Shown here piece after piece: positions 48,978 to 60,784 of a stretch of DNA of 64,000 nucleotides. The stretch covers positions 11,176,259-11,240,258 of the forward strand of contig OX442320.1 in assembly GCA_949358305.1 (NCBI GenBank), written 5' to 3'. The DNA is from Strigamia acuminata. Lineage: Eukaryota; Arthropoda; Chilopoda; Geophilomorpha; Linotaeniidae. A model generated the notes under the pieces. The model was not told the DNA's origin and made no database searches. It saw only the letters and a list, made by a program, of their open reading frames with translations. How positions within the stretch are numbered: position 1 is the first letter of the stretch; the number at the start of each line of letters is the position of its first letter. The translations under genes were made by a program, and so were the position numbers.

Positions 48978-50379
48978 AAACCAGTCAAAATGCACGTTTT
49001 AGACGGCCGTTTAAACAAGGCTTCGCGAGCTTTTTAACATTACGGAACACTTCTTCGAAAGGCAATCTATCGCTACCCACTTGACCGTACAAGCAAATCA
49101 GAGGCAACAAGTTCAATACTTAGCTATATACTAAGGCCAGAAGGGGTTAATTGTTGGTCTCACACTCGGGCAATTTGATTGGTTCTTGTCGATCACCTGA
49201 CTAGCACACAACGGAGTGGGTAAAATTTAAAAGTTTGCTTTTACTTGAAAAAGCGGCTAAAAACTCGTCCGCTTGAGCAAACACAGGCTTGCGTTTTTAT
49301 TCAAAGCTTTGTTTTGAAGCGAGCTTGTACTCACCCGCTCCGATCAAACTGAGTTAGATTTACCAGCTTCAATCTTCCTGGTGTTTTGGTCAGGTGACTT
49401 TGACAGCCAATCAGAATCGTCAGGAAATTCTTGGAGGAGATTTTGGCGGAAATTTCTGGCTAGTTACTTAGCCAGTTAATCTGGTAAGCCAAAAGTGGGT
49501 GAAATGAGCTTGTAACTGACTCCCTCTTTAAACTTGCACTAGCAAGCTTTGGAATTTTACCCGCTCCCTTGTGTTTCCACCTTTAGGACCGGTTAGGTTC
49601 TATCTCTTTATTCTAAGGGAAGGGAGTAAACTTGGCTAGCAAACATTCTGTAATCCTTGCAAATTGTGTTGTTTCAACATATTTGCCAAACATGCAACAA
49701 TATATAATTCAAATGATGTTTATCCTTTTGTGAAAGCAGTAAAAGATCTGCTACAGTGCACATTAAGATTTTTATTCAGCCTCTCCTTTCTTCCTCTCCT
49801 CTTATGTAGTTTGGCTTTTTTTATTTCCCATTTCACTTGGAGTAATATGGGCTCAACATGGCCAATTCACGGATTCAGCCGGCACCACATGTGACAGTTA
49901 TTGCGGTCAAGAAGCCCTCAGTGTTATTATGTTCTGTGAATTGCAAGCAATAAAACTCAACAGCAAAACTACTCATTCTGAATGCATCACAGGAGAGTAT
50001 TGCACTAGCGCTGCATTTTTCTCATAGTACATTGAAAAAAATAAAAGAGCATCTCAGCACTTCTCATTCCTCGGATTCCCCAGGTAGGTTAAAGCCAGGT
50101 AGAAGAAATCTCATAAAACCATTCAAGCCTGAAACTAATTAGACAGGAATTGTTGACACGTCAACGTAATTCCTTATCCGTAAATCCTCCAATTAGGGCC
50201 CGGATGCTTCTTCATTTTGTCGTTGCTTGCCCGAGTCATAATTGGAGACCGGGTAGAAATTAGAGACAGACGAACAAGCTCTGCGAGAAAGAGACTTAGC
50301 AGGAGCCTCCAAATTTCAGGAAACAAATTTTAACAAATCAACAATATGAAAAACATATGGAAAATTGTCTGGTAATCTG
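48978..50379. other. Sequence without recognised gene
   Basis: A moderately GC-rich part at 49140-49600; no exon borders or repeat family recognised. Confidence 0.35.
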
Positions 50380-50555
50380 GCCAACTGTCACTAGGGGAAA
50401 AAGATGGAAGCTGCATGATGTCTTATACATTGTATTGTTGTCAATACAATGTACTTTTTCAATGCACATTGTATTGTTGTCAATACAATGTACTTTTTCA
50501 ATGCACTTAAACCTGCATAATTCCTTGTGGTGTCAATACACCACACATACAAAAA
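50380..50555 (+). repeat. Interspersed repeat P, copy 2, with a 39-bp tandem duplication
   Basis: Matches 12318-12475. A 39-bp segment (50428-50466; ACATTGTATTGTTGTCAATA start) is duplicated exactly at 50467-50505. Each unit contains the palindrome ACATTGTATTG..CAATACAATGT, so the copy can form two hairpins. Confidence 0.85.
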
Positions 50556-51613
50556 GACGTAATTTCCACACCCACTTTCCATATTATTTCCATTGTATAT
50601 TCACACCTAATTCCCATATTCAACTGCTCCTTCAGAGATCTGTCCGGCTTTGCATTTGCACCAACAACTGGTAAAACCACTGAACGTGGGTGTCAAGATG
50701 TAATCGTCACAGAAACAGCGTCTTAAATCAAACAAGGATGCGGCACACATCCGATTATTGACTCGAGTCAACGCTACTTAACTTCTGTGTTCGATTGGCG
50801 ACAAACGATCAGCTCGCCACCGAAAAAGACGCGACAATTTAAAGTTGTGTTTTTCATGCAATTAGTTGTGAGTGAACAGTTAATCGAAAGCCTTAGTATC
50901 TTTGATCCTACCTCTTGTCCCAGTATTAACAAAACAAGAGCTCTCTAATGACTACTTAACATTTTATCTACTGACTCTCCCTTAATGCATTGTTTTGATT
51001 TGTTCTTTGAGGCTGCCCCTGAATCCCGTCTCAAAGGGATTTAGACTTCGATTTATTTTTGTTTGTTGTTCTTTTTCTTAAAGACTAACCGATGCTAACT
51101 GCATTTGAAGAGCCCTCCATTTATTCTGGATTATCTTCTTTAATGCACCTCTCTCCCACATTGTTACAAACAGTTACACCACACAGAATTCTTTACTGTA
51201 GCTGCTGGACATGCGACATGGGACATCATGAATAGTGAATTATGAATTATAAGAAAGGTGCATTTAAAAAAAATTAAACAATTGTGGATTACACACTCCT
51301 GCAGTCTCCTTGTTAGCCATCGAAGAACGTAAATTAAACATACTCTAATACTATCTGATCTTTTCTTGGTTACAATTTTGACGTCGGTAAGCACTTTACT
51401 TATTACTAATGCTGGCCTTCCAAGCAGCAAATGAATCAATAATGTTGCCAAAGGCCTTAGAGGGAGTAGCTCTGACTCTGCAAGCGAGAATTGCTTAACT
51501 ATTGAGCACGGCTTTGGTCAACCTCTTTATTGCCGCGAAACTTGACTACAGCAGCTACTCGAAGATGCCAAAATAAAATGCTCTTTTAGGCAGGTGGTTG
51601 CCAATACGAAGTA
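50556..51613. other. Sequence without recognised gene
   Basis: Nothing recognised. Confidence 0.35.
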
Positions 51614-52035
51614 GAGTCAAACCTCGTTACAACGAACTCCGATATAACATTTTTTGTTCTAATGAATACTTTAAAAATGACTTGGCTGGTCGGTTGGCCG
51701 TAGAACACCATGTTAAAAAATTTTGACGTAACGAACTTTGGGTTGTATTTATTGGCACACTATTTATTCTTTATTTTTCACTAAAAGTGATTTTATTCCA
51801 CACTACTTTCTTCCGCACTATTTTTACTTTTTTCCGCACTGCAGATTACGTTTTTCCACACTGCAGATTACTTAATGCCACACTAAAGTTTTAAGTTATA
51901 CCAACAATGCCTTTTTGACTTTAGAAGGCCTACCACGTTTCTTTTTTTAAATGTTTTTGGCTTCTGGTGGTACTGCAAATAGTTTTTCACCGATTTGTCG
52001 AGTCGCTTGCAATTCGTTATAACAAGGCCCGACTG
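51614..52035. mobile_element. Pogo/Tigger-like element, copy 3, 422 bp
   Basis: Left end TA-GAGTCAAACCTCGTTACAAC, right end AATTCGTTATAACAAGGCCCGACTG-TA, flanked by TA. More diverged from copies 1 and 2; the ends are close to the general Tigger-type CAGTCAAACCTCGTTA pattern. Confidence 0.8.
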
Positions 52036-53500
52036 TATAAAAAACCCATTGGGAAGTTCCCCACTGCCCATACATGAAGACTGACATTCAAATTGGTGTC
52101 CAAGTTAAAATTTACTCATTGTTTGCATTTGAAAAAGCCAAAGCTGGTTTATATTTGAAAACTAAGGACTAAGATAAACAAGATTCATTTTTCTATTATG
52201 GTGTTTGACTGTAAAAACATGTTTTTACACTTTCTGCTAATTGGCTGTGTTTGCTAGTTATTGTGTTGGCAAAATCAAAAACAACTTGGCATCTGCAAAT
52301 ATGAATCAAAACAATTTTGCCTATAATTAAATTCACTCCTGGGCTTACATCTGGTTGATTCACATCACATGTCAACAATCAAGGCAATGTGGTGTCTGTA
52401 TCTGTGCTGGATTAATTTACTAACTAAATCTACTTAAACCAGATTTTTGATACATGCATCTGTCACCAGATGTGACTCAGATTTCACAACACTCAACACA
52501 TTGTGGCCATTTCAAACATCTGTCAAAGCTAATCTATTTATTCTCTTCTGAGCTGAAGTATATAAAACAAACAAACAAACAAACAAACAAACAAATAAAT
52601 AAATGAATAAATAAATAAATAATTAAATAAATAAATAAATAGCTTTATCGATACTTTTGATTTTTCACTCGTTAAATTTTTATAAACGAAAGCAATTAGA
52701 TTTACTAATCGTCATCCGTCTTCGGTTCGTTTACTCTAAATTGGGCAGTTTTCTACCAAATGCCAAACGTTCTCTTTCTAGCTGCCTGAAACGTCAATTG
52801 GAAGTGGATTTCAGACTTGAATCACACTCTATGACCACAGAAAAAAAATAAAAATATAATAAAATAAAAAAATCAAAGAAAAATCTGGCCCAAATCCAAC
52901 TTGGAATTATAAAGCTCCACTTTCCCACTCTAATTCTAGACAATTAAGCTATGTATCCACTTAACAATGAGTTATAAATTTTCCTTTGTTATCAAGAAAA
53001 ATTGATGTTATTTCCTGGTAAGTCAGTGGATAAGTATGGGCTGATTATACTTTTCTTGTTGAAAATGAACCTTTTTTGTTTGCCACAAGTTCAAAGCAAT
53101 CTACAAGCAACAGTGTAGTGCTAGAACTTGCCAACATGTTGATGTAAACACTTAAGCAGCTTGTACAAGGAAAAGTTGCAAGTGGAAAACAAGGAAACAT
53201 CAGCAGCACATGCATTTTGGGCCTGATGACTGAGACTCCGTGCTAATTACCAAAGCACTTGAGATCAACACCAGGCTGTGTCAGAGTGCTCTCTCCTCTT
53301 TGTAAAGAGTGTCAAAGAGATGCACTTACAGGGTGTTCAATAAGATCCCTTTTTTGGAATTTCATAAATATATCAAAAAATTGATAAACCAGTTCAACAG
53401 AAAGTCGATAATGGCAAAGTGAGTGGCAAAAGGAAACCATGTGGTCAAGAAAAAAAACCACACGGCCCTGGACGTGCACTCACGATAAAGCTAAGTTCAC
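52036..53500. other. Sequence with a simple repeat
   Basis: (AAAC)n then (AAAT)n at 52566-52640, and AAAATAAAAT at 52848-52875. At 53329 CAGGGTGTTCAATAAGATCCC looks like a mariner-type end without partner. Confidence 0.5.
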
Positions 53501-53668
53501 ACTTGTGTTCACACTAGACGCAACGCAACACAAGGAAAAATTAGTCAAACGCAACGCAGACTCTGTTCACACTGTAGGGCACGTGTGAACAGAGCTGAAA
53601 CAATTGATGTTGCGTCTGACCAATCGGATGGTTTCAATGAAACCTGGAATTGGATCTAGTTCTAGTTC
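53501..53668. repeat. Fragment of a repeat with TTCACACT ends, plus repeat Q
   Basis: GTTCACACTTGTGTTCACAC, AGACGCAACGCAACAC and, at about 53566-53630, TTCACACTGTAGGGCACGTG / TTGCGTCTGACCAATCGG give mirrored GACGCAAC words. Ends in repeat Q (matches 17337-17368). Confidence 0.5.
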
Positions 53669-54092
53669 TATACTCTGGCTCACCGTTAGAAGGGGACCAG
53701 TTCCTATTGGCCGAGCCTATTCACTGTTGTAGGGCTACATAAAAGTAGGCCAAAATACAAACGCTCGAGTTACGGGAAGCCATTTTGTGTCCAGACAGAA
53801 CAATCAATCATAAATTTCAAAACCAGCTTGACATAGCAACCAATAAACTGAGCGAACTTAACAATCATGAATTTTGAAAAAGTAACAGCTTAAAACATTG
53901 CTTCCAGACTTTTAAAAACATTTTATTATTAAATATTAGTCATTTTACATCATTTCAAACATCTAAAATAATCAAACTAAATAAAACCACAACAAAACTA
54001 CTTTTCCTAATAAAAGTATACAGGTAACAGTTATGAGTAAACAGGCTCGGCCAATAGGAACTGGTCCCCTTTCAACGGTGAGCCAGAGTATA
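53669..54092. mobile_element. TATACTC-family MITE, copy B2, 424 bp
   Basis: Ends TATACTCTGGCTCACCGTTA and TCAACGGTGAGCCAGAGTATA; equal in length and very similar to 25840-26263 throughout, including CGTTCGAGTTACGGGAAGCC-like inner words. No transposase. Confidence 0.92.
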
Positions 54093-55555
54093 GTTCCGTT
54101 TATTCCACAGCCATGGTCGGGATAGTGGAGGACAGCTGAGTATGACCGTCCACGACACTGAGTTTTAAAACCCTCTTGGACCTGGCTGCACAACATCCTC
54201 TTTGTCCCAATGGTCCTAAAACCACTTCTGGGACCACAGTTCTGCCAAAGGGCCATCATATTACTGGGGCAGTGACTGCTGTCCAACAGACGGCAACGGC
54301 AACACATTTTCAGGGTCATTAATTTTCCAAGTTGGAAACCACAATCAGCAAGGAAAAGAATACAAGGCCTGGTGACATTATTTATAGTTTGTAGGCCTAA
54401 AACTAGGCTTAATTTCTGCCAGTTCAATATCACACAAATGTTGTCGATAAAAAAAACTCCGGCAGCTACATACAGTTCTCTTTAGTGAATGTTTTATGAG
54501 TTTTCCACTGAAGCAGTCGAGCAAGGGGCAGCTGAACAACAACACTTTGCAATTTGCAATGTTTAGTTTTCCTCCCAGAACCGGGAAAAATGCTCACTCA
54601 TAATTAGACGATGTAAATTGGATTTTCCCTTCCACCGTTGCTTATTTCAGGATAATTAGGACAAAGTCATCATTAATGTTGTTTTCAAACGATTTTATTC
54701 AACAAGAGTTTCCGCTTTAATACTAAAACCAAGACAACAATTAATACAGAATTTTCCATCTCAAATTTGTGTGTGAACAATGCGCCACAATCACCAGACA
54801 AGATTGTTTAGTTTAATGCCAGAAGAAAAATCCTGTTTTTATTGTTCCAGCTGAAACCAACAGTTTGAAAGGCATTGTTGCATGTGGCAGTAAATTCATC
54901 AAGTCCTTTCTAATAAAAGTGCTTATTTTTTGCACACCGCCGATTAAATTCTAAGTAAAACTGAAGGTAATTTCCAATTAAAAAGAGCTAAACAAAGTCA
55001 TTAGTCGTAGTCGTAAGCTGGCTGAAGATAATGTGATTTGCCCAGGTTTGGCTGCAAACACTTGTCAGTGTTTTAAGCTGCAATCGAATGGTGATTTCGC
55101 AAAAGCGAGCCAAATAAGAGGATGATTGCAAAACAAGATGAGCACAAAACACGGCTTAATAGAATCTTCATTTCGTCAAAAGCATTTCTTTGTGCGTTTG
55201 AGAGTTCCTCTCATTCGTGTGATTCAATTCCATTTCATTTTCAGCCTTGCGCATTTTCCATGGTTCCACATCAAACAAATTCCCTTTTTTCCACATGTTT
55301 TCTTCATTTCACGCTTTGCCGAGCAACTCGTGATAATCCATTTCCAATTTTATTCACAGCCCAATTTGAATTATAATTTAAATTATTTCCACTCTTCGCC
55401 ACCAGGGTGTATTGCAATATATCCCACTTCAACGAAACTGAGAGCGCAACTGTACCCGGACTGAATTCACCATACAACATTGGTTCAAAAAGAAATCAAG
55501 ACGCAAATTTCTTCGCTTTGCGTCATTGTGGACAACAATTCGCAACATTGTAAAC
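54093..55555. other. Sequence without recognised gene
   Basis: A minus-strand open frame (54433-53972) runs out of the MITE into unique DNA; its product is not recognised and it lacks splice borders. A stray mirrored MITE F end lies at 55531-55553. Confidence 0.35.
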
Positions 55556-55879
55556 AGCCTCGTTTACATTGTTGCAAAATCTAGCCCGCAAAATGGTTGA
55601 GCCCAAAAATTCACATGAAAAAATTTGCTTCTCATGTTCTCAAGAGAAGTGATGAAGTAAAGTCTCGTTTCAGACGAGATTGTGCGAGAATCAATTGTGA
55701 AGTTGGTGACGACATACGCTATCTCGTCTGTCATTGGCCAACGCGTGCAAACTTTCCAAGCAAAGCGAAAAAGTAGACTTCAAGTCTACTCTGAAGGGTT
55801 GCTACACAAACTTTCAAGCGCAAAATTTTCGCGTATGCATCAATTCGAACGCAATTTTGCAACAATGTAAACGAGCCTT
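55556..55879. mobile_element. MITE F, copy 2, 324 bp
   Basis: Same ends and inner words as 43775-44133 (CGCGTGCAAACTTTCCAAGC, AAGTAGACTT-CAAGTCTACT), with short internal deletions. Preceded by GCAACATTGTAAACAGCCTC, a second right end back to back with this copy's left end. Confidence 0.9.
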
Positions 55880-55934
55880 TAGACTCAAAATCTTTTCACG
55901 CAACCGCGTGATATACATGCTCATTTTTGGGTCA

Positions 55935-56300
55935 AAACTCCAAACCGGTACAACGTTGTCCTAACTCCTATTGGTTGAGCCGTATCACTTGTGTAGTAGC
56001 ACAAAAAAGTAGCCCGGAACACCAGGATTGTTATCTAACTAGTCAAAACAACCAATAAAAAACTAAACCTTTGTTTACCTGCCAAAAGAAACCAATAAAC
56101 TAACATTGTTTGATTGATTAAAAGGGAAAAAAGCTTATTTTAGCAAATAAAATAAATATTTTATTACCAAATAAATAAAATCCATCATTCTAATCACTTT
56201 TTACACTGAAATTCATTGAAAATATACAGAACTACTTTTCCGCGTAGTAGAACACCGTCCACAGTTAGGCATAATCCTCAACCAATCAGTTTGGAGTATA
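55935..56300. mobile_element. MITE family D, copy 3
   Basis: The left end (CTCCAAACCGGTACAACG ... CTATTGGTTGAGCC) is mirrored at the right (CTCAACCAATCAGTTTGGAGTATA). Inner words shared with 34609 and 19091 (AAATCCATCATTCTAATCAC, TTTTTACACTGAAATTCATT). Confidence 0.85.
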
Positions 56301-57059
56301 GTTTGTTTTTGAGTTTTGATACGAGTTCTGTGTTTGTGCGCTATACTAGTTCTTCATGTTGACAGTCCAATCTCAGAGGAGGTTTAAAGCATTTATGGTT
56401 ATTTTCATTTAATGTGTTTAAAGATGAAGTGAACAGATATGTTTATCTAATTTAATTTAGTTGATTAAATATGTTAATTATAATTTTTTTTGTTTCTATA
56501 ATTTAAACTTGTTAAAATTGTGCAACTTGAATGCAAAGCAACAGCATCCTTCTTATTTGAATAAATTTCAGAAACCCATCATAAATTTCAAGGAACTATA
56601 AAATATTGATAAATGACTTGAATGGAATCCTATTTACATAATAAAAACATACACAGACAGATAGAAATAAATAAATAAATAAATAAATAAAAATGGCAGA
56701 ATTTTGACTGAGTTTTAAGCTGCAAGGATCCATAAAGAGCAAAAAATTTAACAATCAATTTTTGAGATTGTTGAAAGATTTATTGTTTGTTTCTCTCCAG
56801 AAGAAGACAACAAAGTGTGTGTTGAAAAGGTCATTCTTCAGTATCAAGTCTTTTGTTGTGAGAATGAAAAAACAGCTTGTTAAGGCAATTTCACTGTCAT
56901 TTGGGCTTTCAGCCAAAACACAAGGAGACATTTTATTAGTGGAATCACAAGAGACTCAAATGTAATGTAAATGAGAAACATTTTGTCTCAGAAGACTTTT
57001 GGAGACCTGGATTGTGGCAAGGTAAAAAATTTGAAGTTTTATATTTTCCAAAATAATTG
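56301..57059. other. Sequence without recognised gene
   Basis: (AAAT)n at 56668-56690. The open frame at 56762-56965 has no recognisable product. Confidence 0.35.
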
Positions 57060-57495
57060 GTCAACAATTTCTCAAATTTTCTTGAATTATCTCAATTAGA
57101 TATCTCAAATTGTCTTAAATTGTCTCAATTAGGTATCTCAAATTTTCTTGAATTATCTCAATCAGGTATCTCAAATTTTCTTAAATTATCTCAATCAGAT
57201 GTCTCAAATTATCTCAATCAGATGTCTCAAATTATCTCAATCAGATGTCTCAAATTATCTCAATCAGATGTCTCAAATTATCTCAATGAGATGTCTCAGA
57301 TTATCTCAATGAGATGTCTCAAATTATCTCAATCAGATGTCTCAAATTATCTCAATCAGATGTCTCAAATTATCTCAATCAAATGTCTCAAATTATCTCA
57401 ATCAGATGTCTCGAATTATCTCAATCAGATGTCTCAAATTATCTCAATCAGAGGTCTCAAATTATCTCAATCAGGTGTCACAAAATATATGAATT
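57060..57495. repeat. Minisatellite, about 23-bp units
   Basis: About 18 units of TCTCAAATTATCTCAATCAG + ATG, very uniform in the middle (57185-57450). Makes open frames in two phases because it is low in stops. Confidence 0.97.
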
Positions 57496-57639
57496 TTTCA
57501 AAATTTGTCCAATTTTCTTAATTTCTCAAAATTTCTCAGCCTATCTCAATTTCTTAATTTTTTTTTTAAATATCATAAATAATTTCTCAAAATTTCATTA
57601 AAAATTCTTTCACAAATCTTAAATAATTTCATGTCTCAA

Positions 57640-57900
57640 ATTATCTCAATTTCTCAATTTTTTTAAAAACATGTCTTAAAATTTTCTCAGAATTTTTTAA
57701 AATTTTCTCAAATTTTCTCAGAATTTTCCTCCAATATTCCTCAGAATTTTCTCAAAACTTCGTCAAAAATTTCTCAGAATTTTCTCTAAATTTTCTCAGA
57801 ATTTCCTCAAAATTTTCTCAAAATTTTCTCAGAATTTTCTCAGAATTTTCTCAGAATTTTCTCAAAATTCCTCAAATTCTCTCTAATTTTTCTCAAAATT
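57640..57900. repeat. Minisatellite, 10-11 bp units
   Basis: TCTCAGAATTT/TCTCAAAATTT repeated some 20 times with variation. Probably related to the neighbouring TCTCAAATT array. Confidence 0.9.
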
Positions 57901-58675
57901 GCCAAAAAATTCCTCTAAACATTTAAAAAATATTTCCATTCATTCTTCCACATTTCCTTTATAATTCAAAACAAATTTCTATTTTAATTTCTTCCACCAT
58001 TCCCACATTTCTTTAATAAAACAAACAACAATTCCAATTCCTTACATTAAAATCTCCCTTTTCCCCAATACTCCCTCTGGACCACCCATTTACAGCATAG
58101 AAATTCAACTCAAACAATGCATAATCTACTTAAACCATACAAATGTGCCTCTTATCATACAAATGTCCCTAGAATTCAACCGCTGCAGCTTAACCCCCCC
58201 CCCCCCCCCGCCCCCATTTACAATTATTAAAAATATAAAATTCATTGAAAAATCTTTTAACGTTCAAAACACCGGTCGAAGGATTTGCCAATAGTAACTT
58301 CATATTATCTCTTGGCTTATTTCCCCACAGCTTTGTTGTTTTTGATCTCATCTGATTACAAACTAAACCTTCAGATGCAATTGTTACTATTATTAAAATT
58401 CCTCTATTTCCATTGTGTAAGTTCAGACAGGTATTAATGGAACAAAGCGTTGAAAATCGGCAATAATGTGTGTCTTAAAAGATCTTTCCTTCAAGAATTA
58501 AATCAACATTGAGTAAACTGCATTCCAATTCAAATTTGTTGACACTACTGCTTGCAACCAAATGTTTGCTACAGCAACTTTCCCACTAATTAAATGCCAC
58601 CGAACCCAAACCATTACACCTTCAATGTCAATACACAGCACAAAATCATTAACAAAAAGATTCATGGAATTGTCG
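57901..58675. other. Sequence with poly(C) run
   Basis: CCCC...C run of about 16-17 bases, interrupted by one G, at 58194-58215. No gene seen. Confidence 0.5.
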
Positions 58676-58930
58676 ATGAATAATTATGTTGGAATTTGGG
58701 CCTGAAATTTGAGTTTTCTTAATTTTCTGAAGATTATTACTAAAATCTGGGTAAATTTATAGAAATTTAGGCCAATTTCCTACACTTTGGACATCTAAAA
58801 ATTCTTTTTATGCTTGTTTAGGCTCCAATTCTTATTGAAAAATAATTCGCACTCATGGGGTTTATCGGCACGCCGGGTTAAACTCGCACTATATCGGCAT
58901 GCGGCTTAAATCGGGATAATACGATAGTAA
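58676..58930 (+). repeat. Interspersed repeat N/N2, composite copy
   Basis: 58676-58858 matches 15952-16142 inverted; 58858-58930 matches 1536-1610. The right end (GGGATAATACGATAG) resembles the TAYCGTATT ends of MITE O on the other strand. Probably one full element of which the others are parts. Confidence 0.75.
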
Positions 58931-58954
58931 ATCTTAAAATTTTATAAATCTCTG

Positions 58955-59250
58955 AAATCCATGAAAACCCCGAAATCCTCCGAAATCCTAGAAATGCTGG
59001 AAATGTAAAAGATTTACAAAAATATGCTAAAATTGAACTAAAAGTAAACAAAATTCACTAAAATATACAAAATGGAACCAAAAGTGACCAAAACTCACTA
59101 AAGATGCAAAATTGGACCAAAAGTGACCAAAACTCACAAAAATATGTAAAATTGGACCTAAAAGAGACCTAAATTCGCTAAAATTCACTAAATGAAATTA
59201 TGAAGTGAGCAAAATCTACAAATTTGCTGGAAATTCATAAAATCTTGCAA
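58955..59250. repeat. Minisatellite, about 36-bp degenerate units
   Basis: About seven units of AAAAGTGACCAAAACTCACT plus AAAATATGCAAAATTGGACC. Motif AAAAGTGA(C/G)CAAAA recurs in the array at 60785. Confidence 0.85.
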
Positions 59251-60784
59251 ATTGTCTCGTAATAAGTTGTAGCAAAATCGACAAAATCTTTAATGAAATC
59301 TGCCCAAAATTTAACAAAATTTTCAAAATATTCTAAGCGACTATTTCCAATCGTCTACTTCTTTCATAAAAGCTGCCATTCTTATTAAACTGCTACTATT
59401 ATTTCAAATGAAATGTTCTCGTCCACAACTACAATACAAGGGCAGTTACTTAAACCACACACCTAAATACTACTGGACTGCGCACTGCAAATGGCGCCCA
59501 TAACATTGACAGAAAGTGAAAAAGAATCTAGCGTTACCACTACCTATAACCATACGCTTCTTACCCACAATCCCTCAGTTCGCAGTCTAGTGTACCTAGG
59601 TCTGTGCTTAAACCTTAGACAGATGAGAAAGGGACATGACACCAGCACTAGTTCTAATGCTATTGAGCTGTACACAGAACCGTCCGTTAGTTTTGCGTCT
59701 AAGCTTAAACCCTTCCCACAGCCATGGCTAGTTACATAATCGGCCATTTTCACCACGAAATTTGTGGTACTCATGAAATTGTCACCAGAAAGTTTCCGTA
59801 CTCTTAAACACATGGCAAAACAGTGTACGACGCTCCCATTAATGGCATTTTATGTTATAAACATTAAATTATCTTATTAATAATTGAAAAAATATATTTT
59901 TGTTACAACTTCTGTAATTTTTTTGATCTACCCATGGCTGCAGAAAGGTTAAAACTCCGCTTCACAAATCTCCAGAGCGTGGACGCCATTAATCGAGTAA
60001 AAAAAGAAATAAAACACTTTTGATTCTCCAGCGAGCCGAGCGAAAAGTGATATCACTTACCTGCAGAAAAACAAGCATTATTCTTCGGCAAAGCTTTTTC
60101 CCTTCGTCTTAACTCTTAACCTTTAGCCGCTAAATGAAATATTAATCCACACCGACTGAATGAGCAATTTCAATATTTCTTTTCATTAAAGACCCCTCAG
60201 CCCTATAGTCAAGTAGAAATCCATATTTACTTGATTCTTGTGGAAAAACAAGAGGAGAAGAGCAACTTGAGGCTTAAGAAGTGTTTTTCCTTATATTTCT
60301 TTTTGTGGCTTCTATAAAGATGAGGCCATTTGATCTAATCAAGTAAATGACAATTTCCTTCAGTGACTAACACTTGGCATCCAGCAGATAAGTGTGGCAC
60401 ATTAAATTACAAATTATTGTTATTTCTGATCATTTCAACTGCTTAATGTACATTAGAACACACTTGACATGTTTTTTTTTCAGGTTTAAAGCTGAAAATG
60501 TTATTTTCAGGGGGTATTACGCAGTTGGTGATAAAATGGTTGATTGTTCAAGTGGTGCTTGTGGATTCGGACATTTTTTGAATTGTTTATTGTTATGAGT
60601 TTGGGGAATTTGAGTAGGTAGCATTAAAGTTGGAAAAGTTTACTTGGAGAGAGATGGGTGTCAATAGATGACTCAAAAAGTTGTAAGATTAATTCGTTGA
60701 AAGCGAAATAAGAAAAATTGGTTGAGAAAATTGGAATTGAACTTTAAGTGACTAATATATTCATAAAAATAAGATACAAATGAA
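59251..60784. other. Sequence without recognised gene
   Basis: The GC-richer part at 59490-59810 has open frames on both strands without splice borders. 59755-59812 is repeat M. Confidence 0.35.
59755..59812 (+). repeat. Interspersed repeat M, copy 1
   Basis: AAATTTGTGGTACTCATGAA + ATTGTCACCAGAAAGTTTCC + GTACTCTTAAAC recurs at 63938-63987. Similar in wording to repeat L (TGGTACTCACAAATTTCATT). Confidence 0.85.

Noticed and set aside
53972-54433. 153-codon minus-strand open frame
   Set aside because: One third lies in the MITE B2; the rest shows no recognisable family, splice borders or start context.
57057-57601. 154-codon Leu/Ser/Gln repeat protein
   Set aside because: A translation of the TCTCAAATTATCTCAATCAG minisatellite; two overlapping phases are equally open.
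59491-59813. Open frames on both strands in a GC-richer patch
   Set aside because: No recognisable protein and no exon borders; one edge is repeat M.
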